Positions 12,930 through 20,260 of a stretch of 20,260 nt of DNA are shown here, one piece after another (within the stretch, counting starts at the first letter, position 1; each line of letters begins with the position of its first letter). A program made the position numbers and the translations under genes. The notes under the pieces were generated by a model. The model did no database searches, had not been told where the DNA came from, and was given only the letters and a program-made list of their open reading frames with translations. The stretch comes from Planctomycetota bacterium. GTDB taxonomy: Bacteria; Planctomycetota; Phycisphaerae; Tepidisphaerales; Tepidisphaeraceae. The DNA lies in contig JAKORQ010000115.1 of the NCBI GenBank assembly GCA_029777755.1, positions 1-20,260 of the forward strand. Reading direction: 5' to 3'.

Positions 12930-14672
12930 ATGACCCGTTCCAGCGAAGCTCCTCGAGTCCCCCGCAGCAGGTGGGTTGCCCAGCTACATCGCAAACCAGT
13001 TCGCTGGGATGTCATGCTGCACAAGCTCGCCGAGAATCTCGTGCGCCGCTACTGGTATACGCAGGCGCACTTTCAGCAGGAGATGCTCAAGCTGCACTCG
13101 GATGAGCTGTGGGAGGCCGCCATCTACATGGCAAGATCCTTCGGCAAGGAGACAGCACGGGCGGCGGTGAGTGATGCAGGCGAACCATCCATCTTTACCG
13201 CCGATGGGACAAATCTCGAGAAGGTGGCCCTATCCGGCACCAATGCGGCCATCACGGCCCTGGTTAACTACCTGGAGCTCGCACACAACTGCCTGATCAA
13301 GCGCAACCACCCGGACCTGCTGCTGCTTCGCCCGCGCATCGAGGAGACATTCCGCCGGTTCATCGCCGACAAGCTCGCACCAGGCGGGGAACTGCGCCCG
13401 GCCATCGAGGAGCCGGCCGCCGAGGAGGATGGCTATTTCCCCGTTCCCGAGGCGACGATGATCAACGAGCCGATCGCCCAGACCGGCGATCCAGCCCGTG
13501 ATGCCTACATGCTGGGCGTGATGGTCTGTGACGGCGACGATGCCCGCGCGCTGATGCGCAAGCTCATCGCTTACGTTAAGACCGATCCCCTGCTTGCTCC
13601 CGAGTTTGCCGTTGAGATGGTCACGCGGATGGCAGCCAGGCAGGTCAATGCAGCAAAGACAAAGCAGCGGCTGGATGAGATGGCCGAGGCGATCCACATC
13701 CGTACCCGCTTCATCTTCAGCCCATCGCGCCAAGGTGGCATAGCCCCGGTGAGGCTATTTCTGGATGAGCAGCTTTTTGCGTCACAGGAACAGAAGCAGC
13801 GCCTGGAACGCTGGGCCACGCAGAATACCGACGGCATCTTCCGCATCCTGCGCACCGGCGACGATTTTGCGGATTTGCAGGACATCTGCTCCGGTCGCGA
13901 GGTTACTGTGCGCAATGAGCAGATGCTCGGCAAGCTCGCCGCCGGCACCTTCATCCGCGCACGCGTGCTGCCGTGGAATGATCACTGGCTGGTCGGCGGA
14001 ACCGTGCAGATCATCGACCCTGAAGCAGCCAACGAGACGGCATTCCGCGAGACGCTTCACCCGCTGCGGGTACGCCGGGCGGCGGATGAGAAGGATCCTC
14101 GCCTGCTGGCGGCCAGGGAATACATAAAGATCATCCATAGCGAGTTTGTGCAGCGTTTCGGCGGCGAGTTGGCGACATTCGAATCTCTCGGTGCCTGCCG
14201 AAAGGCGCTGGCCGACCTGCATCATCACCTGGTCGTCACCCTTGAATTGTCTGATGGCAGACAGTTTGCCGACGCCTGGAGAACCGATACCGGGATAGTT
14301 TTTCCCCCATTCATAGAGGAAGACTTCGCGGCCAGGGAGATGAATCTCACCAGCCCCGGGATCGTCTACGACAGCGTGCATGGCATGGCATTCCTGCCCA
14401 ACGCCGGCGAACTCCAGCATGCCATGACCGATCCGGCGCCGACGCCACAGCAGAAGGAAGCGTTTGTGCGGCTGGTGATGCAGAGATGGCGGCCGGGCTG
14501 GGTGATCAGCAAGCTCGCGCACGACTATCCGCAGCGCGTGCAGGAACTGGTTCGCGAGATGGTCGGCGATGATTCGTTCAATATGGCGACCGACCTGGAA
14601 CCGTTGCTGGGCAGGCTCAAGTGCCCCGATCACACGCTGCCGCCTCGGCCGGTGCCCTTCCTGGTCTCATAG
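12930..14672 (+). CDS. Unrecognised 580-residue protein
   Basis: I do not recognise this protein. It is soluble: there is no signal peptide or membrane segment. The N-terminal third (about 30-160) looks helical (L-A-E-N-L-V-R-R-Y-W-Y-T-Q-A-H-F-Q-Q-E-M, then long amphipathic stretches). Around residues 300-365, F-R-I-L-R-T-G-D-D-F-A-D-L-Q-D, then G-R-E-V-T-V-R-N-E-Q-M and G-T-F-I-R-A-R-V-L-P, look like a small beta-barrel of the kind seen in some SEC-C-associated proteins; this is weak recognition. No Cys/His metal cluster or catalytic motif is evident. A GTG at 12873 would extend the frame but lies in the terminator hairpin, so I use the ATG at 12930; AAGGA is only one nt before it. The ATG at 13014 is an alternative. 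Long coherent coding frame and codon bias like its neighbours support a real gene. Confidence 0.75.
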   Translation: MTRSSEAPRVPRSRWVAQLHRKPVRWDVMLHKLAENLVRRYWYTQAHFQQEMLKLHSDELWEAAIYMARSFGKETARAAVSDAGEPSIFTADGTNLEKVALSGTNAAITALVNYLELAHNCLIKRNHPDLLLLRPRIEETFRRFIADKLAPGGELRPAIEEPAAEEDGYFPVPEATMINEPIAQTGDPARDAYMLGVMVCDGDDARALMRKLIAYVKTDPLLAPEFAVEMVTRMAARQVNAAKTKQRLDEMAEAIHIRTRFIFSPSRQGGIAPVRLFLDEQLFASQEQKQRLERWATQNTDGIFRILRTGDDFADLQDICSGREVTVRNEQMLGKLAAGTFIRARVLPWNDHWLVGGTVQIIDPEAANETAFRETLHPLRVRRAADEKDPRLLAAREYIKIIHSEFVQRFGGELATFESLGACRKALADLHHHLVVTLELSDGRQFADAWRTDTGIVFPPFIEEDFAAREMNLTSPGIVYDSVHGMAFLPNAGELQHAMTDPAPTPQQKEAFVRLVMQRWRPGWVISKLAHDYPQRVQELVREMVGDDSFNMATDLEPLLGRLKCPDHTLPPRPVPFLVS

Positions 14673-15079
14673 AGCTGTTCAGTTCACATTGACCGGCATC
14701 GAGAGGCCAACGCTTGCTTCTATACATGGTCGCTTAGTGGGCGGGTGGAGAGCCATCTCTCGCAGTAGAGCAGGTCAGCTCGACCTGAGGGATCTCGGGC
14801 GAAAAGAACCTGATAGTTTACGGATAGCCCCTGGGCGTCCGGGTGACGTGCCCCGGTCTGCTGCGTCTCGCTTTTGTCCCGGACTCCTGCACTTGGGCGA
14901 TCCCGCAGTTCCGGCGGAACTGCTCTACCGAATCCCCATCGAGGATCACCTTGCCTCCCGCGGACGGAGGACCGCCGCTCCACTGAAAAGGGCCGGATCG
15001 TAGCCAGGCATCGATTTACAGTGCGAAGTTCCTCGGGATGCATGACCGCTCGAAGGCATGAGCGGTCAATGAACGACCC
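14673..15079. other. 407-bp gap with several hairpins, no gene recognised
   Basis: No convincing coding frame lies here. Exact small hairpins are GAGAG/CTCTC (14748-14761), CAGGTC/GACCTG (14771-14787), GCAGTTCC/GGAACTGC (14905-14923) and TGACCGCTC/GAGCGGTCA (15043-15068). I searched by eye for tmRNA, RNase P, SRP RNA and common riboswitch cores and found none. It separates two convergent genes, so it need not hold promoters. Confidence 0.5.
15043..15068 (-). terminator. Possible transcription end hairpin after the sulfatase gene
   Basis: A perfect 9-bp inverted repeat (TGACCGCTC 15043-15051, GAGCGGTCA 15060-15068, 8-nt loop) starts 11 nt past the sulfatase stop on the minus strand. There is no T-run after it, so it may protect the mRNA 3' end rather than terminate alone. 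Confidence 0.4.
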
Positions 15080-16531
15080 TTAGTGCAATACGTCATCGCG
15101 CGTGTAGTCTCGTGAATGAAAGCCCGGCCAGCGGTTCTTTCGTGTCTCCAGCGGATCGGGCGCGGGTGCGAGCACCTTAAGCTCCCTGCCATCGGACACC
15201 TTGTGCGAGCTTTCCGCCAGCATCTGGGCCAGCTGCGCCCGCATTGCCTGCCGCTGGCCGCGATGTGAAGGAACATGCACCAGGTCATGCTGCTCGTAGG
15301 GATCGTGGGCGAGATTGAATAGAAGCTCTCCGCCGCCCGATGAGCTGTACAGGTATTTCCAGTCCCCCTGCAGGAGGCAGAACTGGTCGGAGTACGCGCC
15401 GACCAAGGTATCGCGCTGTGCGTTCCCGGCGAACACATCCAACAGGTTCATGCCATCGCAGGTCGGCCACTGCTCCTGCGACACCCCCGCGGCCGAGAGG
15501 AACGTGGGCATCAGGTCCGCCTGGCAGACGATCTCGTCACAGACCGAGCCGGAAATCCGGCGCGGGATGAGATCCTCCGGCCCGCGCACCAGCATCGGGA
15601 TGTGCGCAGAACCCTCAAGGAAGACCGTCTTTCCGCCCATGTGGTGGTCGCCGAGCATCTCACCATGGTCAGATGAGAAGACTATCAGCGTATTCTCCAG
15701 CAGCCCCATCTCGCGCAGGCGGGCGAACAGCAGGCCCAGGTTGTAGTCGATCTGCGTGATGCAGGCGTAATAGGCGCGCCGGGCCTGCTGCAGGACATGG
15801 GGGCTCATGCGGTCAACCCCGTTAAGAACCCAGGTTGGCCCCATGAACCCGGGCGGGATGCGCGCCGGATCCTGCGACCAGTCGCCGATCACCGGCGGGC
15901 GCATCTGCATGTTGGCATAGAGCTGCCAGTAGTTCACGCATGGGTCAAACGGGGGATGCGGCTTGGAGAAGCCGATGTTCAGGAAGAATGGCCGGGTGTC
16001 GTCGCGCGTCTCCAGGAAATCAATCGAGCGATTCACGATCCAGCGGGTCAGGCTCCAACTCTCGTCGATGGTGCTGATGGCCGGCTCCATCTCGTTCTGC
16101 CCTACGCCATGGTCCATGGGTATGCCGCGTTCGGGGAACTGCCGCATGAAGCGGTAGTAATCCTCCAGTATCTCCATGTGCTCATAGCCATAGTTGCATC
16201 GGGGGGGATTGTAGTGAACCTTGCCGATAGAGCGTGTCTGGTAGCCGTTGCGGGTGAGGATGGCCGGGAGAGTTTGAGTGACGTCGGGCGCGGTTGGCTG
16301 GCCCCAGTTTCCGCAGCCACCCAAGTTGCGATGATGCCGGCCGGTGATCATGGTGGAACGTGCCGCGCAGCAGATGGGGGCATCGGTGTATGCTCGGCGG
16401 CACAGCACACCTGTGTCGGCCAGCCAGTTAAGGTGCGGCGTCATGATGGCCGGGTCGCCATTGCGGTTGACGGTGTCGAAACGCTGTTGATCGGTCGTGA
16501 TGAGGATGAGATTAGGTCTGGAGGTGCCCAT
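15080..16531 (-). CDS. Sulfatase of the alkaline-phosphatase superfamily (Cys-type, C-x-A-x-R motif)
   Basis: A predicted sulfate-ester hydrolase of 483 residues. The N-terminus R-P-N-L-I-L-I-T-T-D-Q-Q-R-F-D carries metal-binding Asp14. The active-site signature is C-C-A-A-R-S-T-M-I-T-G-R, with Cys54 as the residue to be converted to formylglycine; most bacterial Cys sulfatases have Pro where this has Ala. Later motifs are K-V-H-Y (about 106), F-S-K-P-H-P-P-F and the metal site F-S-S-D-H-G-E-M-L-G-D-H. The ATG at 16531 gives the family N-terminus; an in-frame TTG at 16552 adds seven unrelated residues. No signal peptide is visible, unlike many planctomycete sulfatases, so it may act in the cytoplasm. 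It follows the ABC-F gene on the same strand with a 47-bp gap. Substrate is unknown; a sulfated sugar or polysaccharide fragment is likely. Confidence 0.9.
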   Translation of the reverse strand: MGTSRPNLILITTDQQRFDTVNRNGDPAIMTPHLNWLADTGVLCRRAYTDAPICCAARSTMITGRHHRNLGGCGNWGQPTAPDVTQTLPAILTRNGYQTRSIGKVHYNPPRCNYGYEHMEILEDYYRFMRQFPERGIPMDHGVGQNEMEPAISTIDESWSLTRWIVNRSIDFLETRDDTRPFFLNIGFSKPHPPFDPCVNYWQLYANMQMRPPVIGDWSQDPARIPPGFMGPTWVLNGVDRMSPHVLQQARRAYYACITQIDYNLGLLFARLREMGLLENTLIVFSSDHGEMLGDHHMGGKTVFLEGSAHIPMLVRGPEDLIPRRISGSVCDEIVCQADLMPTFLSAAGVSQEQWPTCDGMNLLDVFAGNAQRDTLVGAYSDQFCLLQGDWKYLYSSSGGGELLFNLAHDPYEQHDLVHVPSHRGQRQAMRAQLAQMLAESSHKVSDGRELKVLAPAPDPLETRKNRWPGFHSRDYTRDDVLH

Positions 16532-16578
16532 GCTCCAAACCAGTACCCGCAATTTCGCGTCACTTCAAGACGACAGGG

Positions 16579-18501
16579 TCACTCGTCTCGCGAGAAGTAC
16601 TCCTCTTCAAGCCCCTTGAGGCGCTGCTTGAGCTGCTCGTACTCCTGCTGGAGTTCCCTTGCCTTCCCGGCATCGCGGAAGGTGTCAGGGTCGGCGAAGG
16701 CCATCTCGCAGTCGATGATCCCCTGCTCGGCCTGCTGTATCTCCTGCTCCAGTTGCTCGATAGTCAGCCGCCCAAAGGGACGCAGGTACGGGTTCTTCTT
16801 GTTCGATGATGTCGGTTTGGGCTGCGTCGAGGGTGGCGCCGACTTGCGCTGCTCGGCCGGACGCTCAGGCGCCTCCTGCCTCCGCTTCTTCTCCTGCTGC
16901 TGTTTCCACTGCCACTCGTCATAGCTGCCGGGGAAATCGACCAGCGCAGGCGGCTGAAGGATAAACAGCCGTTTGCAGATGCGCTTAAGAAAGTAGCGAT
17001 CGTGGCTGACGCAGATGATGGTGCCCTCGAACTTCTTCAGCGTCTGCTCCAGAGCTTCCCGGGAGGCGATCTCCAGGTGGTTGGTCGGCTCGTCCATCAG
17101 CAGGACGTTTGGCCGATCCAGCAGCAGCTCGGCCAGTCGCACGCGGGCTCGCTCGCCGCCGGAGAGGACCGCTATGCGCTTCTCCACCGTGTCATCGGAG
17201 AACAGCAGCGCCCCCAGCACGTCGCGGATGGCCTGCAACCCCATGTCGCCCCGGCCATCCATGACCTCCTCGATGATCGTCTTCTCCTCATCCAGGTCGC
17301 CAAGGTCCTGATCGTAATAGCCCAGCTGCAGGTTGCTGCCCCAGCGGATCCGTCCTTCATCCGCATCGCGCATGGCAAGCACCGTCTCCAGCAGCGTGGT
17401 CTTTCCCGCACCATTGGGCCCGATGATGCCGATCCGCTCGCCCCGTCGGACATCGAAGCTGATCTTCTCCCACAGCTTCTTACCGTCGTACTGCTTGGAA
17501 AGCTCGCGCACACTGAGCACCTGGTCGCCGGCACGCTGGTCAGTGGCGAATGAAAGGTGTATGCCGCGCTGCTGTGTCACCGCGCCGACGACCTGGTCGG
17601 ATGCGAGGAAGCGCTTGAGCCTCTTCTCGCGCCCTTTCGCTTCCTTTGATCTCTGGCCGGCCTTGAAGCGGCGGATGAACTCCTGCGTCTTGGCAATCTC
17701 CTCCTGCTGCCGCTGGAACTGCCGCTGCTGTGTCAGCTCCAGCAGCTCGCGCTGGCGGATGAAATCAGAGTAGTTTCCGTCATATGCGCTGATCTTTCCT
17801 TCATGGATCCAGGCGATGCGTGAGCAAATGCGATCCAGCAGGTAGCGGTCGTGACTGATCAGCAATACCGCCCCGCTGAACTCCAGCAGGTACTCCTCCA
17901 GCCACTCGATCGCCTCCAGGTCGAGATGGTTGGTCGGCTCGTCCAGCAGCAGCAGGTCCGGCTCCTGCACCAGCAACTTGCACAGGGCAAGACGCGAGCG
18001 TTGCCCGCCGGAGAGTGTGGCGACATCCTGTCCCCACATCGACTGCGGCAAACCCACGCCAAGCAGCGTCGCTTCCACGCGATGTCGCCAGGCATGGCCG
18101 CCGGCCACGTCAAATCGCTGCTGCAGCGACTGGTAGCGCTTAAGCAACCGCTCCAATTCATCCCCCTGCTCGCGGGCCATCTGGTGCTCGACTTCGCGCA
18201 TGCGCTGGGCCAGCTCGTGCAGCTCGGCGAATGCAAGCTCGGCTTCATCGAGCACGGTATTGCCATCGCTGAAGACCGGATCCTGCGGCAGGTATCCAGC
18301 ACGGATGCCCTTTCGCACCGTCGCTTCGCCATCCTCGGGGATGATCTCGCCCAGCAGGATGCGCATGAGCGTGCTCTTGCCTGAGCCGTTGGCCCCGACG
18401 AGCCCGACACGCTGGCCGCGGTAGATGCTCAGCGAGGCGTTCTCGAAGAGAACACGCTGGCCGAAGCTCTTGGAGATTCTGTTGAGGACGGCAATGGGCA
18501 T
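16579..18501 (-). CDS. ABC-F family ATPase (duplicated ABC domains, Uup-like C-terminal region)
   Basis: A 640-residue soluble protein with two ATP-binding cassettes and no membrane segments; ABC-F proteins act on the ribosome, in translation control, quality control or drug protection. Cassette 1: Walker A G-A-N-G-S-G-K-S-T (36-44), signature L-S-G-G-Q (163-167), Walker B L-L-L-L-D-E-P-T-N-H (183-192). The linker (about 245-325) is a charged coiled hairpin typical of the P-site tRNA interaction motif. Cassette 2: G-P-N-G-A-G-K-T-T (361-369), L-S-G-G-E (446-450), L-L-M-D-E-P-T-N-H (467-475). The last 100 residues have a Lys/Pro-rich spacer and a Glu/Gln-rich coiled coil. The ATG at 18501 fits the family N-terminus (M-P-I-A-V-L-N-R-I-S-K); a GTG at 18573 adds unrelated residues and lies at the start of a large hairpin. 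No Shine-Dalgarno is visible. The exact subfamily is not settled. Confidence 0.92.
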   Translation of the reverse strand: MPIAVLNRISKSFGQRVLFENASLSIYRGQRVGLVGANGSGKSTLMRILLGEIIPEDGEATVRKGIRAGYLPQDPVFSDGNTVLDEAELAFAELHELAQRMREVEHQMAREQGDELERLLKRYQSLQQRFDVAGGHAWRHRVEATLLGVGLPQSMWGQDVATLSGGQRSRLALCKLLVQEPDLLLLDEPTNHLDLEAIEWLEEYLLEFSGAVLLISHDRYLLDRICSRIAWIHEGKISAYDGNYSDFIRQRELLELTQQRQFQRQQEEIAKTQEFIRRFKAGQRSKEAKGREKRLKRFLASDQVVGAVTQQRGIHLSFATDQRAGDQVLSVRELSKQYDGKKLWEKISFDVRRGERIGIIGPNGAGKTTLLETVLAMRDADEGRIRWGSNLQLGYYDQDLGDLDEEKTIIEEVMDGRGDMGLQAIRDVLGALLFSDDTVEKRIAVLSGGERARVRLAELLLDRPNVLLMDEPTNHLEIASREALEQTLKKFEGTIICVSHDRYFLKRICKRLFILQPPALVDFPGSYDEWQWKQQQEKKRRQEAPERPAEQRKSAPPSTQPKPTSSNKKNPYLRPFGRLTIEQLEQEIQQAEQGIIDCEMAFADPDTFRDAGKARELQQEYEQLKQRLKGLEEEYFSRDE

Positions 18502-18510
18502 ACGAAGATG

Positions 18511-18571
18511 GGGAGTGATAACAAGCCGCGGGCGCAATGGCAACGCGCCCGGCGGCTGTGTGATCACTCCC
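18511..18571 (-). promoter_or_regulatory. Long imperfect hairpin just upstream of the ABC-F start codon
   Basis: Outer arms GGGAGTGAT (18511-18519) and ATCACTCCC (18563-18571) enclose inner arms 18524-18535 and 18545-18557 (AGCCGC with GCGGCT, GGGCGC with GCGCCC, one bulged G at 18551) and a 9-nt loop. About 21 base pairs in all. It ends nine nt before the ABC-F ATG and starts 23 nt after the HEAT gene stop. No T-run follows on the minus strand, so a leader role for the ABC-F gene is at least as likely as termination. Confidence 0.55.
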
Positions 18572-18594
18572 ACCGGGGATATTGGCTGAGGTTG

Positions 18595-20260
18595 CTACCT
18601 TTCCAGGTCGCTGGTGTGGATCGACGGCCTGAAGGTGAACGGATACTCAGTTGGCGGATGCTCGGCCGGTTGGCCGGTGATTCTCGCGGTGGCCCACTGG
18701 ATCAGCCATTGCATCTCATATCCATCGCTGCCGACGAATGTCTGGATGCGCTTCTCGGCGCCGGGAACCTTCAGATTGCCGATCGCCTTCACCGCCTCAC
18801 TCTTGGACATGTCCATCATGTTGCCCAGCGAGGCAAACAGGCGGCTTACCACCTTGTCATCCGGCTTGGCCGAGGTGCCGATGGCAAACGCGGCTGCCAG
18901 GCGGGCATTGCCGTCCGAGTTGAGCGGATCTTCCGCGAGGATGCGGTCGCACATGGGCAGGATTTCCGACGCGCCCAGCCGGCCGGCACCTATGATGGCG
19001 GCATTGATCGCCCGCGCCGATTCCCGATCCCTGGCCAGCAGCTTCGGACGATCCATCACGATCTTGACCAGCGCCTCGCGGGCTTCCTGCCGGCCAATCC
19101 GCCCGGTAGATAGTGCCGCCTGCTCAATTACACGCCAGTCAACATCCTGTGCGCTGTAGTCCAGCAGCTCGATATGCCTCTCGAGCATGTGTGGCGAGCG
19201 GTACTGGCCAAGAACGTAAGATCCATCTTCCTGGCGGCGGGGATCGGAGCCTCCAATCAATCGGCCGGCCGCCTGGATGCAGGCCTCACGGGTGGCGTCA
19301 TCCTTGGCGCTGATAAGAGCCTTGCGGGTCGCCAGGTAAAGCGGTCGGTAGTCGGTAGAAAGCTGCGGGATCAGGCTGGCAACGGCATCCGCGACAAGAT
19401 TGTCGCCGATCACTTCCACGGCCGCCTGGCGGACGGTGGGATCATTGTCGGCCAGCATGGCGGTCGCCAGTTCGATGCGGCGATCGGCCGAGCACTGACC
19501 AAAGGCACGCATAGCCTCCCGGCGAACGCTGGGATGGGCGGCCCTGGTGAGCTTCTCCAGTTGGCCGGCCGCCGGTGCATGCTTGAGCATGGCCAGCGCC
19601 TGGCAGGCGGCTATCGTTTCCACCACGTTGTCACCGGTCGCCCGGTTAACAAGCAGGGTTCCCTGGGCCTGGTCGCCACAGCGCCCGATCGCCAGGATCG
19701 CCGGCGCACGCAGCTCGGTGGGGATACTATCCAGGCGCCCCGCGATCATGGCGGCATGCTCAGGTCGGGATGCCAGCGAAATACCGGCCGAGAGAACAGG
19801 AACGACAGACGATCTAAGAGCCGCCTCGATAGCCGGGCTGGTCGGCCCCTGCAGCGTGCCAAGCGCCACGACGGCGGCAGCCGCTACCTCTGGATCTGCG
19901 TCACTTGCCAACTGCTGAAGGCGGCCAATCGCCTCGCTGTTGGCCAGCAGTGCTTTACGGGCATCCTCACTGCGGGTATCATCGGCCCCGGCTATCGCGA
20001 TGGCGTGAGCGGCAGTGGCGCGAACGCCGGGATGCTGATCGGAGAGCGCCCTGACGAGCGCGGGAACCCCCTGCGGCATGCGGCATTCACCCAACTCGGT
20101 AAGCAGGCGCATCTTCTCGAAGGGGATGGGTTCCTCGCTGGCGGCAGCCGCGAGCAGCTCGACCGTCCGCGGCGACGTGGCGTTGCGATAGATTGGATCG
20201 GGGATGGGCAGATGATCCAGCCCGTAATCGAGCTTGCCGTCGGTGCCGGGAATCTCGGCC
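18595..20260 (-). CDS. HEAT-repeat protein, 5' end outside the window
   Basis: The frame stays open from the stop at 18595 to the right edge, giving at least 555 residues; an internal ATG at 20112 is not a credible start because the repeat pattern continues upstream of it. The protein is built of about 30-residue helical pairs of HEAT/PBS-lyase type, for example V-P-A-L-V-R-A-L-S-D-Q-H-P-G-V-R-A-T-A-A-H-A-I and L-T-R-A-A-H-P-S-V-R-R-E-A-M-R-A-F-G. Such solenoids are protein-binding scaffolds. The part seen contains no catalytic domain, and the N-terminal region that might reveal a signal peptide or other domain is missing. The C-terminus (after about T-A-R-I-T-G-Q-P-A) loses the repeat pattern. 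It lies upstream of the ABC-F gene on the same strand. Function is unknown. Confidence 0.88.
   Translation of the reverse strand, partial: AEIPGTDGKLDYGLDHLPIPDPIYRNATSPRTVELLAAAASEEPIPFEKMRLLTELGECRMPQGVPALVRALSDQHPGVRATAAHAIAIAGADDTRSEDARKALLANSEAIGRLQQLASDADPEVAAAAVVALGTLQGPTSPAIEAALRSSVVPVLSAGISLASRPEHAAMIAGRLDSIPTELRAPAILAIGRCGDQAQGTLLVNRATGDNVVETIAACQALAMLKHAPAAGQLEKLTRAAHPSVRREAMRAFGQCSADRRIELATAMLADNDPTVRQAAVEVIGDNLVADAVASLIPQLSTDYRPLYLATRKALISAKDDATREACIQAAGRLIGGSDPRRQEDGSYVLGQYRSPHMLERHIELLDYSAQDVDWRVIEQAALSTGRIGRQEAREALVKIVMDRPKLLARDRESARAINAAIIGAGRLGASEILPMCDRILAEDPLNSDGNARLAAAFAIGTSAKPDDKVVSRLFASLGNMMDMSKSEAVKAIGNLKVPGAEKRIQTFVGSDGYEMQWLIQWATARITGQPAEHPPTEYPFTFRPSIHTSDLER

Noticed and set aside
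13782..14633. Minus-strand open frame opposite the unrecognised 580-residue gene
   Set aside because: The plus frame is longer (580 codons) and has a plausible soluble-protein composition; the minus frame is rich in residues typical of reverse-strand translation and has no start site.
14720..15043. Minus-strand 107-codon frame in the convergent gap
   Set aside because: Arg/Ser-rich product without a domain, no ribosome-binding site, and frame interrupted hairpins throughout; not supported as a gene.
1..20260. CRISPR arrays, insertion sequences, prophage genes or integrase attachment sites
   Set aside because: No regularly spaced repeats, transposase or integrase motifs were seen, and the tRNA-Gln 3' end is not duplicated nearby.

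Overview
This window looks like chromosomal DNA of a GC-rich member of the Planctomycetota, probably of the Phycisphaerae type. The evidence is the combination of exosortase-sorted (PEP-CTERM) autotransporter-repeat proteins, tandem planctomycete-style pseudopilins with a C-terminal H-Xn-DG motif, a GntR/LacI chimeric regulator, a sulfatase and a HEAT-repeat protein. Assignment to class is inference. No phage, insertion sequence or CRISPR array was seen.

Region 1 (1-7108, all minus strand) reads as one polysaccharide-handling locus. In transcription order it holds a GntR-LacI sugar-sensing regulator, two type IV pseudopilin-like proteins, an exported GH5 glycoside hydrolase, a large PEP-CTERM beta-repeat surface protein, a strong intrinsic terminator, and the start of another exported protein that runs off the left edge. 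The regulator has a good promoter only 9 nt from its start codon, so its mRNA may be leaderless. Palindromic operator candidates lie on both sides of it.

Region 2 (7109-7755) is a regulatory spacer. It contains inverted and direct repeats, a tRNA-Gln(UUG) gene, and a short array of 7-nt repeats that occupies the ribosome-binding position of the next gene.

Region 3 (7756-12813, plus strand) is a housekeeping run: a short GlmU-like nucleotidyltransferase, prs, rplY/ctc, pth, rpsF, ssb, rplI. It looks like the glmU-prs-ctc-pth order of Firmicutes joined to the rpsF-ssb-rpsR-rplI order, but with rpsR missing. The GlmU-like protein lacks most of the acetyltransferase half and has changed sugar-contact positions. 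A GC-rich terminator closes the run.

Region 4 (12930-20260) holds an unrecognised 580-residue protein on the plus strand, a 407-bp non-coding gap with several hairpins, and then three minus-strand genes: a HEAT-repeat protein (5' end outside the window), an ABC-F ATPase with a long hairpin just before its start codon, and a sulfatase with a C-x-A-x-R active-site motif.
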